Below are positions 50,882-59,972 of a stretch of 64,000 nucleotides of DNA, piece by piece. Position numbers and translations under genes: made by a program. The notes beneath the pieces are model-generated. The model had not been told where the DNA came from. It did no database searches and was given only the letters and a program-made list of their open reading frames with translations. This DNA comes from Fodinicurvata halophila. GTDB taxonomy: Bacteria > Pseudomonadota > Alphaproteobacteria > Kiloniellales > DSM-21159. Numbering within the stretch: position 1 is the first letter of the stretch; every line of letters starts with the position of its first letter. Location: contig NZ_JBHSCW010000005.1 of assembly GCF_042651425.1 (NCBI RefSeq), positions 1-64,000 of the forward strand, given 5' to 3'.

Positions 50882-50906
50882 GCGGCGGAGCCTCAGGCTC
50901 CGCCGC
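50882..50906 (+). promoter_or_regulatory. Strong intercistronic hairpin after binding-protein gene
   Basis: GCGGCGGAGCC and GGCTCCGCCGC form eleven perfect pairs around TCA. With no T-run after it, it is more likely an mRNA stabiliser or attenuator than a terminator. Confidence 0.6.
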
Positions 50907-50938
50907 ATTCCCATCTGTGAGTTTATCCGGATCCGGGC

Positions 50939-51610
50939 ATGATCGTCGAAATCATCATTAGCCAGATGCCATACCTGCTGCATGGTCTCTGGGTGGCCCT
51001 GCAGCTGTTGGTCTGCCTGCTGGCGCTGGGTCTCGTGCTGGGCCTGTCGCTCGCATTGCTCGAGGTCTATGGCCACTGGACCTTGCGCTGGCTGGGCATT
51101 CTCTTCGAGCGGATTTTCCGCGGCATTCCCGCCATCGTCCTCTTGCTGCTGTTCTATTACGGGGTCACCGATTTCGTGGAGATCGGCTCCTTCATGGCGG
51201 CCGTGCTGGCGCTGGGGCTGCGCTCGGCTGCCTATCAGTCCCAGATCTTCCGGGGCTGCATTCTCTCGGTCCCGCCGGGCCAGATGCAGGCGGCACGCGC
51301 CATGGGCATGTCCAAGGTCAAGGCTGTCCGGGATATTGTCCTGCCGCAGGCCCTGCGCCTGTCCATCGGGCCCTGGACCAACGAATTCTCCAGCGAGATG
51401 AAGGCCACTTCGCTGGCCTATGTCATCGGCGTGGTCGAACTGACCCGCCAGGCGAAGTACATCATCTCCAGCACCCAGGGGAATATCCTGATCGTCTTTG
51501 CGGTGGTCGCGGCGCTCTACTTCATTTTCAACCGGCTGGGAAACTGGGGCCTCTACAAGCTGGAGAAGAGGCTCGCCGTGCCGGGATTCGAGCAAAGAGG
51601 GGACGCCTGA
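50939..51610 (+). CDS. Amino acid ABC transporter permease
   Basis: A 223-residue permease with about five helices. The HisMQ-type motifs are ERIFRGIPAIVLLLLFYYG (about 55-73) and SQIFRGCILSVPPGQMQAARAMGMSK (about 100-125, the ATPase-docking loop). It forms a heterodimer with the permease encoded at 52346-53005. It is 64 bases after the binding-protein gene, with the hairpin between, and one base before the ATPase gene. Confidence 0.92.
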   Translation: MIVEIIISQMPYLLHGLWVALQLLVCLLALGLVLGLSLALLEVYGHWTLRWLGILFERIFRGIPAIVLLLLFYYGVTDFVEIGSFMAAVLALGLRSAAYQSQIFRGCILSVPPGQMQAARAMGMSKVKAVRDIVLPQALRLSIGPWTNEFSSEMKATSLAYVIGVVELTRQAKYIISSTQGNILIVFAVVAALYFIFNRLGNWGLYKLEKRLAVPGFEQRGDA

Positions 51611-51611
51611 G

Positions 51612-52349
51612 ATGCTTCTCAAGGTCGAGAACATTCACAAGCGCTACGACGATGCCGAGGTGCTGAAGGGCGTGTCGCTCGAGATGGAAACAGGGCAGTC
51701 GAAGGTCATCATGGGGCCCTCGGGGACGGGCAAGTCCACCCTGCTGCGCTGCATCAACTACCTGACACCCCCGGATGAAGGCCGGGTCCTGGTCGAGGGC
51801 ACCGAGATCACCTCGCGCAACCTCAACAGGATGCGCGAGAAACTGGCCTTCGTCTTCCAAGACTTCAATCTCTTCACCCACTTGCGTGCCGTCGACAATG
51901 TGGCCATCGGCCCGCGCAAGATCCGGGGCATGAGCAAAGGGGCGGCCCACGAGCTGGCCATGCGCGAGCTGGAGCGCGTGGGCCTGTCCGAACGCGCCCA
52001 TGCCTATCCGGCCGAGCTCTCGGGCGGCCAGCAGCAGCGCGTTTCCATCGCCCGGGCCCTGGCCATGGAGCCGAAGATCATCCTGTTCGACGAACCGACC
52101 AGTGCGCTGGATCCGGAACTGACCGGCGAGGTGATTGCCGTCATGAAAAACCTGGCCAGCGAGGGCATGACGATGCTGCTGGTCAGTCACGAGGTCGGAT
52201 TTGCGCGCCAGGCGGCGGACGAAATCATCTTCATGGACGGCGGCCATATCCTGGAGCAGGGGCCGCCGGCGCAGCTGTTCGATGCGCCGCAACACGATCG
52301 TACGCGTCAGTTCCTCAGCCGGATCGGCCAGGGCGGGGAGGCCGCATGA
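51612..52349 (+). CDS. Amino acid ABC transporter ATP-binding protein (GlnQ/HisP-like)
   Basis: A 245-residue ATPase with Walker A GPSGTGKST (about 37-45), Q-loop FQDFNLF, signature LSGGQQQRV (about 138) and Walker B ILFDEPTSALDPEL (about 158-171), followed by the switch His in LVSHEVGF. Standard length for the family. The stop overlaps the next permease start by four bases. Confidence 0.94.
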   Translation: MLLKVENIHKRYDDAEVLKGVSLEMETGQSKVIMGPSGTGKSTLLRCINYLTPPDEGRVLVEGTEITSRNLNRMREKLAFVFQDFNLFTHLRAVDNVAIGPRKIRGMSKGAAHELAMRELERVGLSERAHAYPAELSGGQQQRVSIARALAMEPKIILFDEPTSALDPELTGEVIAVMKNLASEGMTMLLVSHEVGFARQAADEIIFMDGGHILEQGPPAQLFDAPQHDRTRQFLSRIGQGGEAA

Positions 52350-53005
52350 GCGAGTTCTATGCCTTCGCCGTCGAGCACTTGCCCTACATCCTGGAAGGCC
52401 TGCCGATCACGCTGGGGCTCTGGGTCCTGGCCATATCGATGGGGGCGGTTTTCGGTCTGGTGCTGGCCTGGGCGCGCCTGTACGGAAACACCCTGGCCTA
52501 TGGTGCGGCGACCGTCTATGTGGAACTGTTTCGCGGCACGCCGATGCTGGTGCAGATGCTGTTCATCTATCTGGGCCTGCCTGAAGTCGGCATTGTCTTC
52601 GACCCATTCACCGCAGCGGTTATCGCCATAGGTCTCAACACTTCGGCCTATCAGGCGGAGTATTTCCGCGGGGCCATCCGCTCGATCCCGCGGGGGCAGA
52701 TGCAGGCCGCCCGTGCCATGGGCATGACGTCCCTGCAGGGCCTGCGTTGGATCGTGTTGCCACAGGCGTTGCGCCGGGTGATTCCGCAGTGGTCCAACGA
52801 GGCCATCCTGGAACTGAAATACACGTCCATCGCCTATGCCATCGGCGTTTCGGAGATCACCGCCCGAGCCGAGAAGGTCGGATACGAGACCTTCATGTTC
52901 TTCGAAGTCTTCCTGCTGTTGGCCCTCGTCTATATCGTGCTGACCGGAACCGTTGCGCAGGTACTGCAATACCTGGAGAAACGCACGGCGGTGCCGGGAC
53001 TGTAA
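52346..53005 (+). CDS. Amino acid ABC transporter permease
   Basis: A 219-residue permease with about five helices. VYVELFRGTPMLVQMLFIYLGLPE (about 54-77) and QAEYFRGAIRSIPRGQMQAARAMGMT (about 107-132) are the HisMQ-type signature and docking loop. It is the last gene of the ABC operon and pairs with the permease at 50939. Confidence 0.92.
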   Translation: MSEFYAFAVEHLPYILEGLPITLGLWVLAISMGAVFGLVLAWARLYGNTLAYGAATVYVELFRGTPMLVQMLFIYLGLPEVGIVFDPFTAAVIAIGLNTSAYQAEYFRGAIRSIPRGQMQAARAMGMTSLQGLRWIVLPQALRRVIPQWSNEAILELKYTSIAYAIGVSEITARAEKVGYETFMFFEVFLLLALVYIVLTGTVAQVLQYLEKRTAVPGL

Positions 53006-53137
53006 CGAGGGCCCGTGTTTGCGGGGCGTGCCGTCATCTCGCGTTCGCCCCTTTCATGCCGTTTCTCTAGCCCTGCGAAAACACTGCCACTTGAACGTCA
53101 TATCGGGACGTTTAGTTTATTTTGAGACAAAGAGGGA

Positions 53138-53187
53138 TCTCCCGATGGGGAATGTGGCTGCGGTCCGCAGTCCAGAAGATCGGGAGA
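53138..53187 (+). promoter_or_regulatory. Nested inverted repeat in the leader of the efflux operon
   Basis: TCTCCCGAT (53138-53146) is perfectly complementary to ATCGGGAGA (53179-53187) and encloses CTGCG-GTC-CGCAG (53158-53170). It ends 37 bases before the MFP start. It could be a structured leader RNA or paired repressor sites. Confidence 0.4.
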
Positions 53188-53224
53188 GAGTCCGAATGAT
53201 ACGGGAGCAGGCGGCTTCGCATAC

Positions 53225-54304
53225 ATGCATTCAATCCCGCAATACCTGTTCGCCGTCGGTCTTGCGCTGGCGACCGGCACGTCCGCGCTGGCCCAGGAAG
53301 AAGGGGCGGTGGTTGCCGTGGAGACCACGGAACGGATCGATATCATCGAGCAGGTGCCTCTGACCGGTACGGTCACATCTGCACGGGTGTCTCCCGTCTC
53401 CAGTGAGATTGCGGGCAGGGTCTCCAGGATGCATGTCGATGGCGGTAGTCATGTCGAAAAGGGCGAGACCCTGGTCGAACTGGACAGTGCGTTCGCCAGG
53501 CTGACCCTGCGCCAGGCCGAGGCCGCCACGCGGGAAGCCCAGGCTGCACTTGCTGATGCTGAGCGGCGCCTGGATGTCGCCCAGCGGCTGGTTGGACAGC
53601 GGGCCGTTTCCGAGGACGAATTGCGCACGCGCGAGACGGAGGTCGAAACCGATCGCGCCGTCCTGGAGAGATTGCAGGCGGAACAGGAAGAACAGGCGTT
53701 GCGGCTCGAACGCCATGACATCGCTGCGCCCTTCTCCGGTGTGATTTCCCGGCGCATGACCGAAGTCGGTGCCTGGGTTTCTCCCGGGACCGCTGTGGTC
53801 GAGCTGGTGGCCATGGACAGCCTGCGCATCGATGTTCCCGTGCCGCAGGATGACTTCCCCCGCCTTGCAGAGGATACGGAGATTTCGGTGGAATTCGAGG
53901 CATTGCCAGGAGAGGACTTCGAAGCACGTCTGGAGAGCGCCATTCCGGTTGGCGATCCCAGCGCCCGGACATTTACCGCCCGCGTGGTCCTGGAAGAAGA
54001 TCAGGTGGCCCTGACCCCAGGCATGTCGGCTCAGGTGACCCTTCACCTGGCAACCGGCGAGCGGGATCCGGTCATTCCCAGGGATGCGCTGATTCGGTAT
54101 CCGGACGGTCGCACGGTGGTCTGGACCGTCGAAGAGGCCGACGGCGGTTTGCGTGCCAAGGAACGCCTGGTGGAAACAGGCTTGGCTTTTGATGGGCAGC
54201 TGCAGATCCGTGAGGGCCTGGAGGCGGGCGAACGCGTCATCGTAGAAGGCAATGAGGGCCTGCGTCCAGGGCAGGCCGTGCGCCTGGAAGAGGATGCCTC
54301 GTGA
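53225..54304 (+). CDS. RND efflux periplasmic adaptor (membrane fusion protein)
   Basis: A 359-residue adaptor with a signal peptide to about residue 23 (ALA-QE). The biotinyl-lipoyl halves are SPVSSEIAGRVSRMHVDGGSHVEKGETLVELD (about 58-89) and IAAPFSGVISRRMTEVGAWVSPGTAVVEL (about 167-195), separated by a coiled-coil hairpin (about 92-165) with heptad Ala/Leu/Glu. Beta-barrel and membrane-proximal domains follow. It bridges the RND pump to an outer-membrane channel, which is not encoded nearby. No strong ribosome binding site stands before ATG 53225; the start is set by the signal peptide. Confidence 0.9.
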   Translation: MHSIPQYLFAVGLALATGTSALAQEEGAVVAVETTERIDIIEQVPLTGTVTSARVSPVSSEIAGRVSRMHVDGGSHVEKGETLVELDSAFARLTLRQAEAATREAQAALADAERRLDVAQRLVGQRAVSEDELRTRETEVETDRAVLERLQAEQEEQALRLERHDIAAPFSGVISRRMTEVGAWVSPGTAVVELVAMDSLRIDVPVPQDDFPRLAEDTEISVEFEALPGEDFEARLESAIPVGDPSARTFTARVVLEEDQVALTPGMSAQVTLHLATGERDPVIPRDALIRYPDGRTVVWTVEEADGGLRAKERLVETGLAFDGQLQIREGLEAGERVIVEGNEGLRPGQAVRLEEDAS

Positions 54305-54354
54305 AGGATCCCTCGCAGAGCATAGCCGGCTGCAAGCCTTCGGGAGCCTGACTC

Positions 54355-57300
54355 ATGTTCGAGGGCATCGTACGGCGGGGAACGCTGATGGCGGTCATCC
54401 TGCTGATCCTTTGCGTCATCGGGGTGGCTGCCGCCCTGCGTATCCCGGTCCAGATGATTCCCGATCTGGAAGTGCGCACGATTACCATTCAAACCGATTG
54501 GCCTGGTGCCACACCGCAGGATGTGGAGAAGGAGATCGCGATTGAGCAGGAAGAATACCTGAGCTCGATCCCCGGGCTCGAGCGCATGGTCTCGACGGTT
54601 GCCAGCGGGGACTCCGAGATCGAACTGGAATTCCCCTATGACATCGATATCACGGAAACCCTGATCCGTGTGAACAACGCCCTGAGCCAGGTGCCCTCCT
54701 ATCCGCAGAACGTGGACCAGCCCCGGGTCTACGCCACCTCCTTCTCCGACAATGCCTTCATGTATTTCCGCGTGGCGCCCCTGCCCGGCAACCCGCGCGG
54801 CCTGGATATGAACATGATGGGTGATTTCATAGACGACAATGTACGCACGCGCCTGGAGCGGGTTGAGGGAGTTTCACAGGTGGAATTCCGTGGCGGGGAA
54901 CGCCAGGTCCAGATCCTGGTGGACCCGGATCGCCTGGCGGGACGGGACCTGAGTCTGGTCGACGTGCGCGATGCGATCACCTCGCGCAACCAGGATGTGT
55001 CCGGCGGAGAACTGGAAAGCGGAAAGCGCAGGTATCTGCTGCGTACAGTCGGGCGCTACGGTGATATCGAGGCGCTGGAATCCACCATCCTGGACCGTCG
55101 GGGCGATTCGATTCTTCGCCTGTCCGATGTGGCTGACGTCCGTCTCGGCCATTTCGAACCGGGGGAGGTCAGTCTGGTCGACGGCGAGCCGGTGCTGGGC
55201 CTCTCCATACGACGGGAAGCCGGATCCAACGTCATCGAGATCAAGCGTGCGGTGATGGAGGAGCTCGAGGCGATCAACGAGGATGTGCTGGAGCCCGCCG
55301 GCATGCGGTTGTCACTGACCAATGACGATGTCCGCTATGTCGAGGATTCGGTGACCAACGTATGGATCAACCTGATCCTCGGTGCCTGCCTTGCCACGCT
55401 GGTGATGTATGCCTTCCTGCGGTCCTTTCGCACCACCTTCGTGGGCGTGATCGGCATTCCCGTCTGTACCATCGCCGCTTTCCTGGGACTCTTGCTGGCA
55501 GGGAGGACCATCAACGTCATCTCCCTTGCCGGGGTGGCCTTTGCCATCGGCATGACGCTCGACAACAGCATCGTGGTCCTGGAGAGCATCGACATGGCGC
55601 GCCGGCGGGGCCTGGATCGATTCCGCGCCGCCGTGGAGGGCGTGCGGGAGGTCTGGCCTGCGGTGGTGGCCTCGACCCTGACCACGGTGCTCGTCTTCAC
55701 GCCCATCGTCTTCATCAAGGAGGAGGCCGGTCAGCTCTATTCCGACGTGGCGATCGCCATCTCAGCCTCGATCCTGACATCGATGCTGGTGGCGATCACC
55801 ATCATTCCGACACTGGGCGCGCGGATCCTGCGCGTGGGGGCCATGGCCGGGAAAGAGCCCGTCAAGGAAAGTTCCGGAGCCACGAACGGAAACCGCAATC
55901 CGGTGCTGCGCACGGTGGACTGGATCATTGCGCGTCCACTGCGCCGTGCCGTCTGCATCGTCGTAACCCTGGCGGTCAGCGGCTTCATCATATTCGCCCT
56001 GACACCGCCGGCTGAATACCTGCCGGAGGGCGAAGAGGCCAAGACCTTCGCCACCATGAACGCCCCGCCTGGCTATAACCTCTCGACGATGACGGAGATC
56101 GCACGGGAGCTGGAAGAAAGGCTGCGCCCCTATCAGGACGCCTCGCCCGGCGACTACGAGGCCGGCCGCTCTCCGGTTCCGGCGATGGGGCAGTTCAGTA
56201 TCTCTGCCCAGTCCCAGTCCGTTCGCATCATTGCGACAACGAAGGACCCCGGACAGATCGAGGCACTGATGGACGAGCTGTCCCGGATCTACGAGGAGTA
56301 TCCGGGCATGCGCTCGTTCGTCTCCAGAGGGTCCATCATCACCAGCAACGAGGGCGGGACGCGCAGCGTCAACCTGGACATCTCCGGTCCGGAGCTGCAG
56401 GAGATCTACCAGGTTGCCGAAGCCGCCTATCGCCAGGCCGAACAGGTCTTCGACGATCCGCGCATTCAGACCAACCCCGCAACGCTCTCGCTCTCCCAAC
56501 CGCTGATCCAGGTCCATCCGGACTGGGAGCGCGCCTCCGAAATGGGGTTCGATGCCGAGCAGCTGGGCTTCAGCGTGGCCGCCCTCAATGACGGCGCCTT
56601 TGTCGACGAGTTCTTCAGCCAGGATGACAAGATCGACATCTATCTCTACAGCCAGGCCGGACAGGATGCGGCCCCCGATCGCATAGGTCAGCTGCCGCTC
56701 TATACGCCGCAGGGCACGACGGTGCCCCTGTCCTCGGTCGCTCGCATCGAGGAGACGGTGGATACGAGTTCAATACGCCGGGTCAACGGCAACCGGACGG
56801 TGACACTGAACATCATTCCGCCACGATCCGTGCCCCTGGAAGCAGGTGTCGCGCGTGTGGAGGAGGAGGTTGTGGGGCAGTTGCGCGCGGCCGGAGAGAT
56901 TCCAAGCAGCATCACCCTGGATATTTCCGGTGCGGCCGATCAGTTGGAGGCAACCCAGGACGCCCTGCTCGAGAACTATGCCGTGGCCATCCTCATCGTC
57001 TATCTGCTGCTGGTGGCGATCTTTACCCATTGGGGCTATCCGCTGTTGATCATGACGACCATCCCGCTCGGGATCGCTGGTGGCATCGTGGGATTGGCCC
57101 TGATGAATCTGGTCGGTGGCGTCCTGCCGGTCATCGGATTGCCGGAGATCAGCCAGCCCTTCGACATGATCTCCATGCTGGGCTTCCTGATCCTCATGGG
57201 GACCGTGGTGAACAATCCCATCTTGCTGGTTCACCGTGCCATGGAGAACATGCGCAAGGCGGGAAGCGAACCGCAAGAGGCCGTTTCCGAGGCGGTGGCC

Positions 57301-57510
57301 TCGCGCCTGCGCCCCATCGCCATGTCCAGCATTACCACGATCTTCGGACTGGCTCCCCTGGTCTTTATCCCCGGCTCGGGCAGCGAGCTCTATCGTGGCG
57401 TGGGTGCCATCGTGCTGTTCGGCATCATGGGAGCTGCCGTCGTCGCCTTGACCTTCCTGCCGGCCCTGACGGTCTTTGTCCTGAACTGGGGCCGCCGCAG
57501 GGCGGCATGA
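54355..57510 (+). CDS. RND efflux transporter, inner-membrane pump
   Basis: A 1051-residue proton-driven pump of the HAE/AcrB superfamily with twelve helices and two large periplasmic loops (about 35-335 and 560-855). The fourth-helix proton-relay motif reads AIGMTLDNSIVVLESID (about 396-412): AcrB has two adjacent Asp there, this protein has Asp-Asn. The phrase LPEGEEAKTFATMNAPPGYNL marks a subgroup distinct from the classical drug pumps. It follows the adaptor gene by 50 bases. The substrate is unknown. No adjacent outer-membrane factor or TetR regulator is seen. Confidence 0.93.
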   Translation: MFEGIVRRGTLMAVILLILCVIGVAAALRIPVQMIPDLEVRTITIQTDWPGATPQDVEKEIAIEQEEYLSSIPGLERMVSTVASGDSEIELEFPYDIDITETLIRVNNALSQVPSYPQNVDQPRVYATSFSDNAFMYFRVAPLPGNPRGLDMNMMGDFIDDNVRTRLERVEGVSQVEFRGGERQVQILVDPDRLAGRDLSLVDVRDAITSRNQDVSGGELESGKRRYLLRTVGRYGDIEALESTILDRRGDSILRLSDVADVRLGHFEPGEVSLVDGEPVLGLSIRREAGSNVIEIKRAVMEELEAINEDVLEPAGMRLSLTNDDVRYVEDSVTNVWINLILGACLATLVMYAFLRSFRTTFVGVIGIPVCTIAAFLGLLLAGRTINVISLAGVAFAIGMTLDNSIVVLESIDMARRRGLDRFRAAVEGVREVWPAVVASTLTTVLVFTPIVFIKEEAGQLYSDVAIAISASILTSMLVAITIIPTLGARILRVGAMAGKEPVKESSGATNGNRNPVLRTVDWIIARPLRRAVCIVVTLAVSGFIIFALTPPAEYLPEGEEAKTFATMNAPPGYNLSTMTEIARELEERLRPYQDASPGDYEAGRSPVPAMGQFSISAQSQSVRIIATTKDPGQIEALMDELSRIYEEYPGMRSFVSRGSIITSNEGGTRSVNLDISGPELQEIYQVAEAAYRQAEQVFDDPRIQTNPATLSLSQPLIQVHPDWERASEMGFDAEQLGFSVAALNDGAFVDEFFSQDDKIDIYLYSQAGQDAAPDRIGQLPLYTPQGTTVPLSSVARIEETVDTSSIRRVNGNRTVTLNIIPPRSVPLEAGVARVEEEVVGQLRAAGEIPSSITLDISGAADQLEATQDALLENYAVAILIVYLLLVAIFTHWGYPLLIMTTIPLGIAGGIVGLALMNLVGGVLPVIGLPEISQPFDMISMLGFLILMGTVVNNPILLVHRAMENMRKAGSEPQEAVSEAVASRLRPIAMSSITTIFGLAPLVFIPGSGSELYRGVGAIVLFGIMGAAVVALTFLPALTVFVLNWGRRRAA

Positions 57511-57554
57511 CCGATCACTTCCCGAAATGGTCTCGGCGTCCCAACCTTCTCACG

Positions 57555-57588
57555 GGCAGGAAGCTCTTCTCAGGGATATCCTGCCTTT
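57555..57588 (+). terminator. Possible terminator after the RND operon
   Basis: GGCAGGA (57555-57561) pairs with TCCTGCC (57579-57585), followed by TTT. The 17-base loop is large, so the call is tentative. Confidence 0.35.
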
Positions 57589-57629
57589 GAGTTCCCTGCG
57601 TCCATAGCCTTACTCATCGGAAGAGTCCA

Positions 57630-58718
57630 ATGCAGGCGCCACCATCCCATCGTCGAACTCGGCTTTTCCTGATAGTGGTTCTGGCGTTCTCTCTGTGGCT
57701 GTCCGCTTCCGGGACAATTGCCGCGCCGCCAGCTTCCTGCGACAGGACAGGGCAGGAAATCCGGACTCTCTATGAAACCAACCTCGAGACCTTATCTCTC
57801 AGCAAGCAGAGGCATTATACGCAGCGACTCTACCGGATCACAGGCGACCCGGACTATCTTCCCTGGAACCTGCGCTATGCCAGGCGCCTTCTGGGCGAGC
57901 TGCGTGTCGATATCGCCGGGTTGAAGCTGCCGGGCTATGCCCTGAGGCAAAGCCGAGACGTCGTGGAGGACTATGCTTCGCGCACGGAGAAACAGCGCGC
58001 ACGCAAGAAGATGCTGGGTGAATGGGGCGAGATCGCCTATGCCAAGAACCTGGCGTTTCGTTTGGTCCAGGCGAGATACTACGGTCTGCTGAACGAGACT
58101 TTCCTGCCCGATTACGAGCGTGCACTGGCCTATCTGGCCTCGGTGGATTTCCGATCCTTCCTGAGCGATCCCGATGTGATCCGGGTCTATGCACCACAGG
58201 TTGCCAATCAGCTCTATTACCTGCATGAACTCGGCGTATCGGATCTGCGTGGGCCAGTGCTCGCCGCCTTCCGGGACCTTTATCCGCCCGCGCGAGACGG
58301 CGCGCTCTCCCGGGCTGAATACCGCAACAAGATCTATGGAATGACACACTTTGTCATCGCTGCCAGCCGTTACTACCAGCAGCCTGTCGAACGCCGGGAG
58401 TTCGACTGGGTCCTCGAGGATTTCGAGAAGAACCTGGAGTCCATCCTGCGAAGAACGAAGGAGGACATCTATACCGAGGTGGCTCTCAGCTTCCTGCTGG
58501 CCGGAGAGGAGGATCATGCAGCGGTGGAACGCATCCGGCAGGAACTCAGAGGTGTCTACGATCCCGAGGCACGCATGATCCCATCCGAGACGGGCAAAAC
58601 AGGGAGCCTCGCTGCCGGCGAGCACCGCAATGTCCTGGCGATCATGCTGTTCTGTTGGCCCGAGCAGCTCCATGACGGCCCGGACTTGTCCGGGCTGATT
58701 CCCCGACGTTCGCAGTGA
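57630..58718 (+). CDS. Secreted hypothetical protein (DUF3541-like)
   Basis: A 362-residue exported protein with a signal peptide to about residue 32 (SGTIA-AP). The rest is helical and tyrosine- and arginine-rich, with paired-helix segments such as YTQRLYRITGDPDYLPWNLRYARRLLGEL. The ending GEHRNVLAIMLFCWPEQLHDGP resembles DUF3541 proteins as I remember them; that link needs a profile search. No catalytic motif is visible. It follows the RND gene by 119 bases, probably as a separate unit. Confidence 0.7.
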   Translation: MQAPPSHRRTRLFLIVVLAFSLWLSASGTIAAPPASCDRTGQEIRTLYETNLETLSLSKQRHYTQRLYRITGDPDYLPWNLRYARRLLGELRVDIAGLKLPGYALRQSRDVVEDYASRTEKQRARKKMLGEWGEIAYAKNLAFRLVQARYYGLLNETFLPDYERALAYLASVDFRSFLSDPDVIRVYAPQVANQLYYLHELGVSDLRGPVLAAFRDLYPPARDGALSRAEYRNKIYGMTHFVIAASRYYQQPVERREFDWVLEDFEKNLESILRRTKEDIYTEVALSFLLAGEEDHAAVERIRQELRGVYDPEARMIPSETGKTGSLAAGEHRNVLAIMLFCWPEQLHDGPDLSGLIPRRSQ

Positions 58719-58730
58719 TCCAAACGTGGG

Positions 58731-59228
58731 TCAGCTGGTTTCCTCGCCGACCAGATGGTCCAGGGGCAGGGCGTGGCGGGTGATCGGCGACTTGATGACG
58801 ATATAGCTGAAGTACTTCTCGATCCCGATCTTGCGGTCCAGCAGGCTTTCCATGAGCTGCTGGTAGTCCGCAACGCTGCGGGCCACGAACTTCAGAAGGT
58901 AGTCGTAGCCGCCGCTGACCAGATGGCATTCCATGAGTTCGGGAACCTGGCGGATACCGGCCTCGAAGCGCACGAAATCCTCGCGCCGGTGGTCGCGCAG
59001 GGTCACTTCGGTGAAGACGGTGATGCAGTCGGCCAGGCGTTGCAGGGCGATCTGCGCGCCGTAGCCGGAAATGTAGCCTGCGGACTCCAGCCGTTTGACG
59101 CGCTGCAGGCAAGGGCTCTGGGACAGCCCGACCGCATCGGCGAGCGCAGCGTTGGTCATGCGTCCGTTCTCCTGGAGCTGCACCAGGATATTCAGGTCGA
59201 TGCGGTCGAGTTTTCCGGTCCGGCTCAT
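58731..59228 (-). CDS. Lrp/AsnC-family transcriptional regulator
   Basis: A 165-residue regulator with an N-terminal helix-turn-helix (about 5-60; LDRIDLNILVQLQENGRMTNAALADAVGLSQSPCLQRVKRLESAGYI) and an RAM/AsnC ligand-binding domain (about 70-150; VTLRDHRREDFVRFEAGI and CHLVSGGYDYLLKFVARSVADY). It senses amino acids or related compounds. It ends a minus-strand run with the aminotransferase and HAD genes and lies 21 bases after the HAD gene, so it probably controls amino-donor catabolism. Confidence 0.92.
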   Translation of the reverse strand: MSRTGKLDRIDLNILVQLQENGRMTNAALADAVGLSQSPCLQRVKRLESAGYISGYGAQIALQRLADCITVFTEVTLRDHRREDFVRFEAGIRQVPELMECHLVSGGYDYLLKFVARSVADYQQLMESLLDRKIGIEKYFSYIVIKSPITRHALPLDHLVGEETS

Positions 59229-59249
59229 GGCGTCAGGAGAGGCGGGAAC

Positions 59250-59972
59250 TCAGCCTCGAAGCTCCTCCTGATGGGCCTTCACCATGTCCGCCATGCTGTT
59301 GAAAGTGAACGCGCAGCTGGGCATCTTGCCCGGGTTCATGGTGGCGCCGAAACCCTCCTGGTCGTGCCGGCGGTAGATCCAGCAGGACGTCAGGTCGTTG
59401 TTGTCGGCGGGAACATGGTCGTGGAACATGCTTTCCGCCGTATGCAGGATGTCCTTCTTCTCGATGCCGAGTCGACCCAGCTGCTCCAGCATGTAGTCGA
59501 AGTTGCGCTGGTTGGGCTTGTAGGAGCCCATGTCTTCGGCGGTGTAGATGGCATCGAAATCGACCTGCAGTTTGCGCCGCGCGCCCTCGAAGGAGGTGTT
59601 GTCGACATTGGACAGGATGACCAGCTTGTAGTGGCGCTTCAGGTACTGCAGGGCACCGGCGCTGTCCTCGAAGGTCGGCCAGTCGGGACACGAGTTTCCA
59701 TAGGCCATGCACTCGTCCCAGGAGACGCTCAGACCCCATTCCTCGGCCAGGCGCTTATAAACCACGGCCAGCAGCTCCGGATACTTCTTGGCCGGCGTCT
59801 GTTTCTGCGCATGGGATTCGTGAAAGGCGTGTGCCTCCAGGATCTCGTTGCGGCTGGGTTTTTTCTCCATCCGGTCGACCAGTGGCTTGGTGCCGGCCAC
59901 CATGGCGCTTTCCCAGTCGACAAGGGTGCCGTAGCAGTCGAACGTGAGTACCTTGAAGTCAGTCAATCGCAT
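59250..59972 (-). CDS. Haloacid dehalogenase type II
   Basis: A 240-residue HAD-superfamily hydrolase. The nucleophile D12 is in LTFDCYGTLVDWE, Ser/Asn are in LVILSNVDN (about 117-125), Lys is in DMGSYKPNQRNF (about 150-161) and the last acidic motif region is SMFHDHVPADNNDLTSCWIYRR (about 178-199). This pattern is the L-2-haloacid dehalogenase branch. Many such genes act on phosphorylated or halogenated acids whose identity is unknown. Its start overlaps the end of the aminotransferase gene by 14 bases. Confidence 0.9.
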   Translation of the reverse strand: MRLTDFKVLTFDCYGTLVDWESAMVAGTKPLVDRMEKKPSRNEILEAHAFHESHAQKQTPAKKYPELLAVVYKRLAEEWGLSVSWDECMAYGNSCPDWPTFEDSAGALQYLKRHYKLVILSNVDNTSFEGARRKLQVDFDAIYTAEDMGSYKPNQRNFDYMLEQLGRLGIEKKDILHTAESMFHDHVPADNNDLTSCWIYRRHDQEGFGATMNPGKMPSCAFTFNSMADMVKAHQEELRG

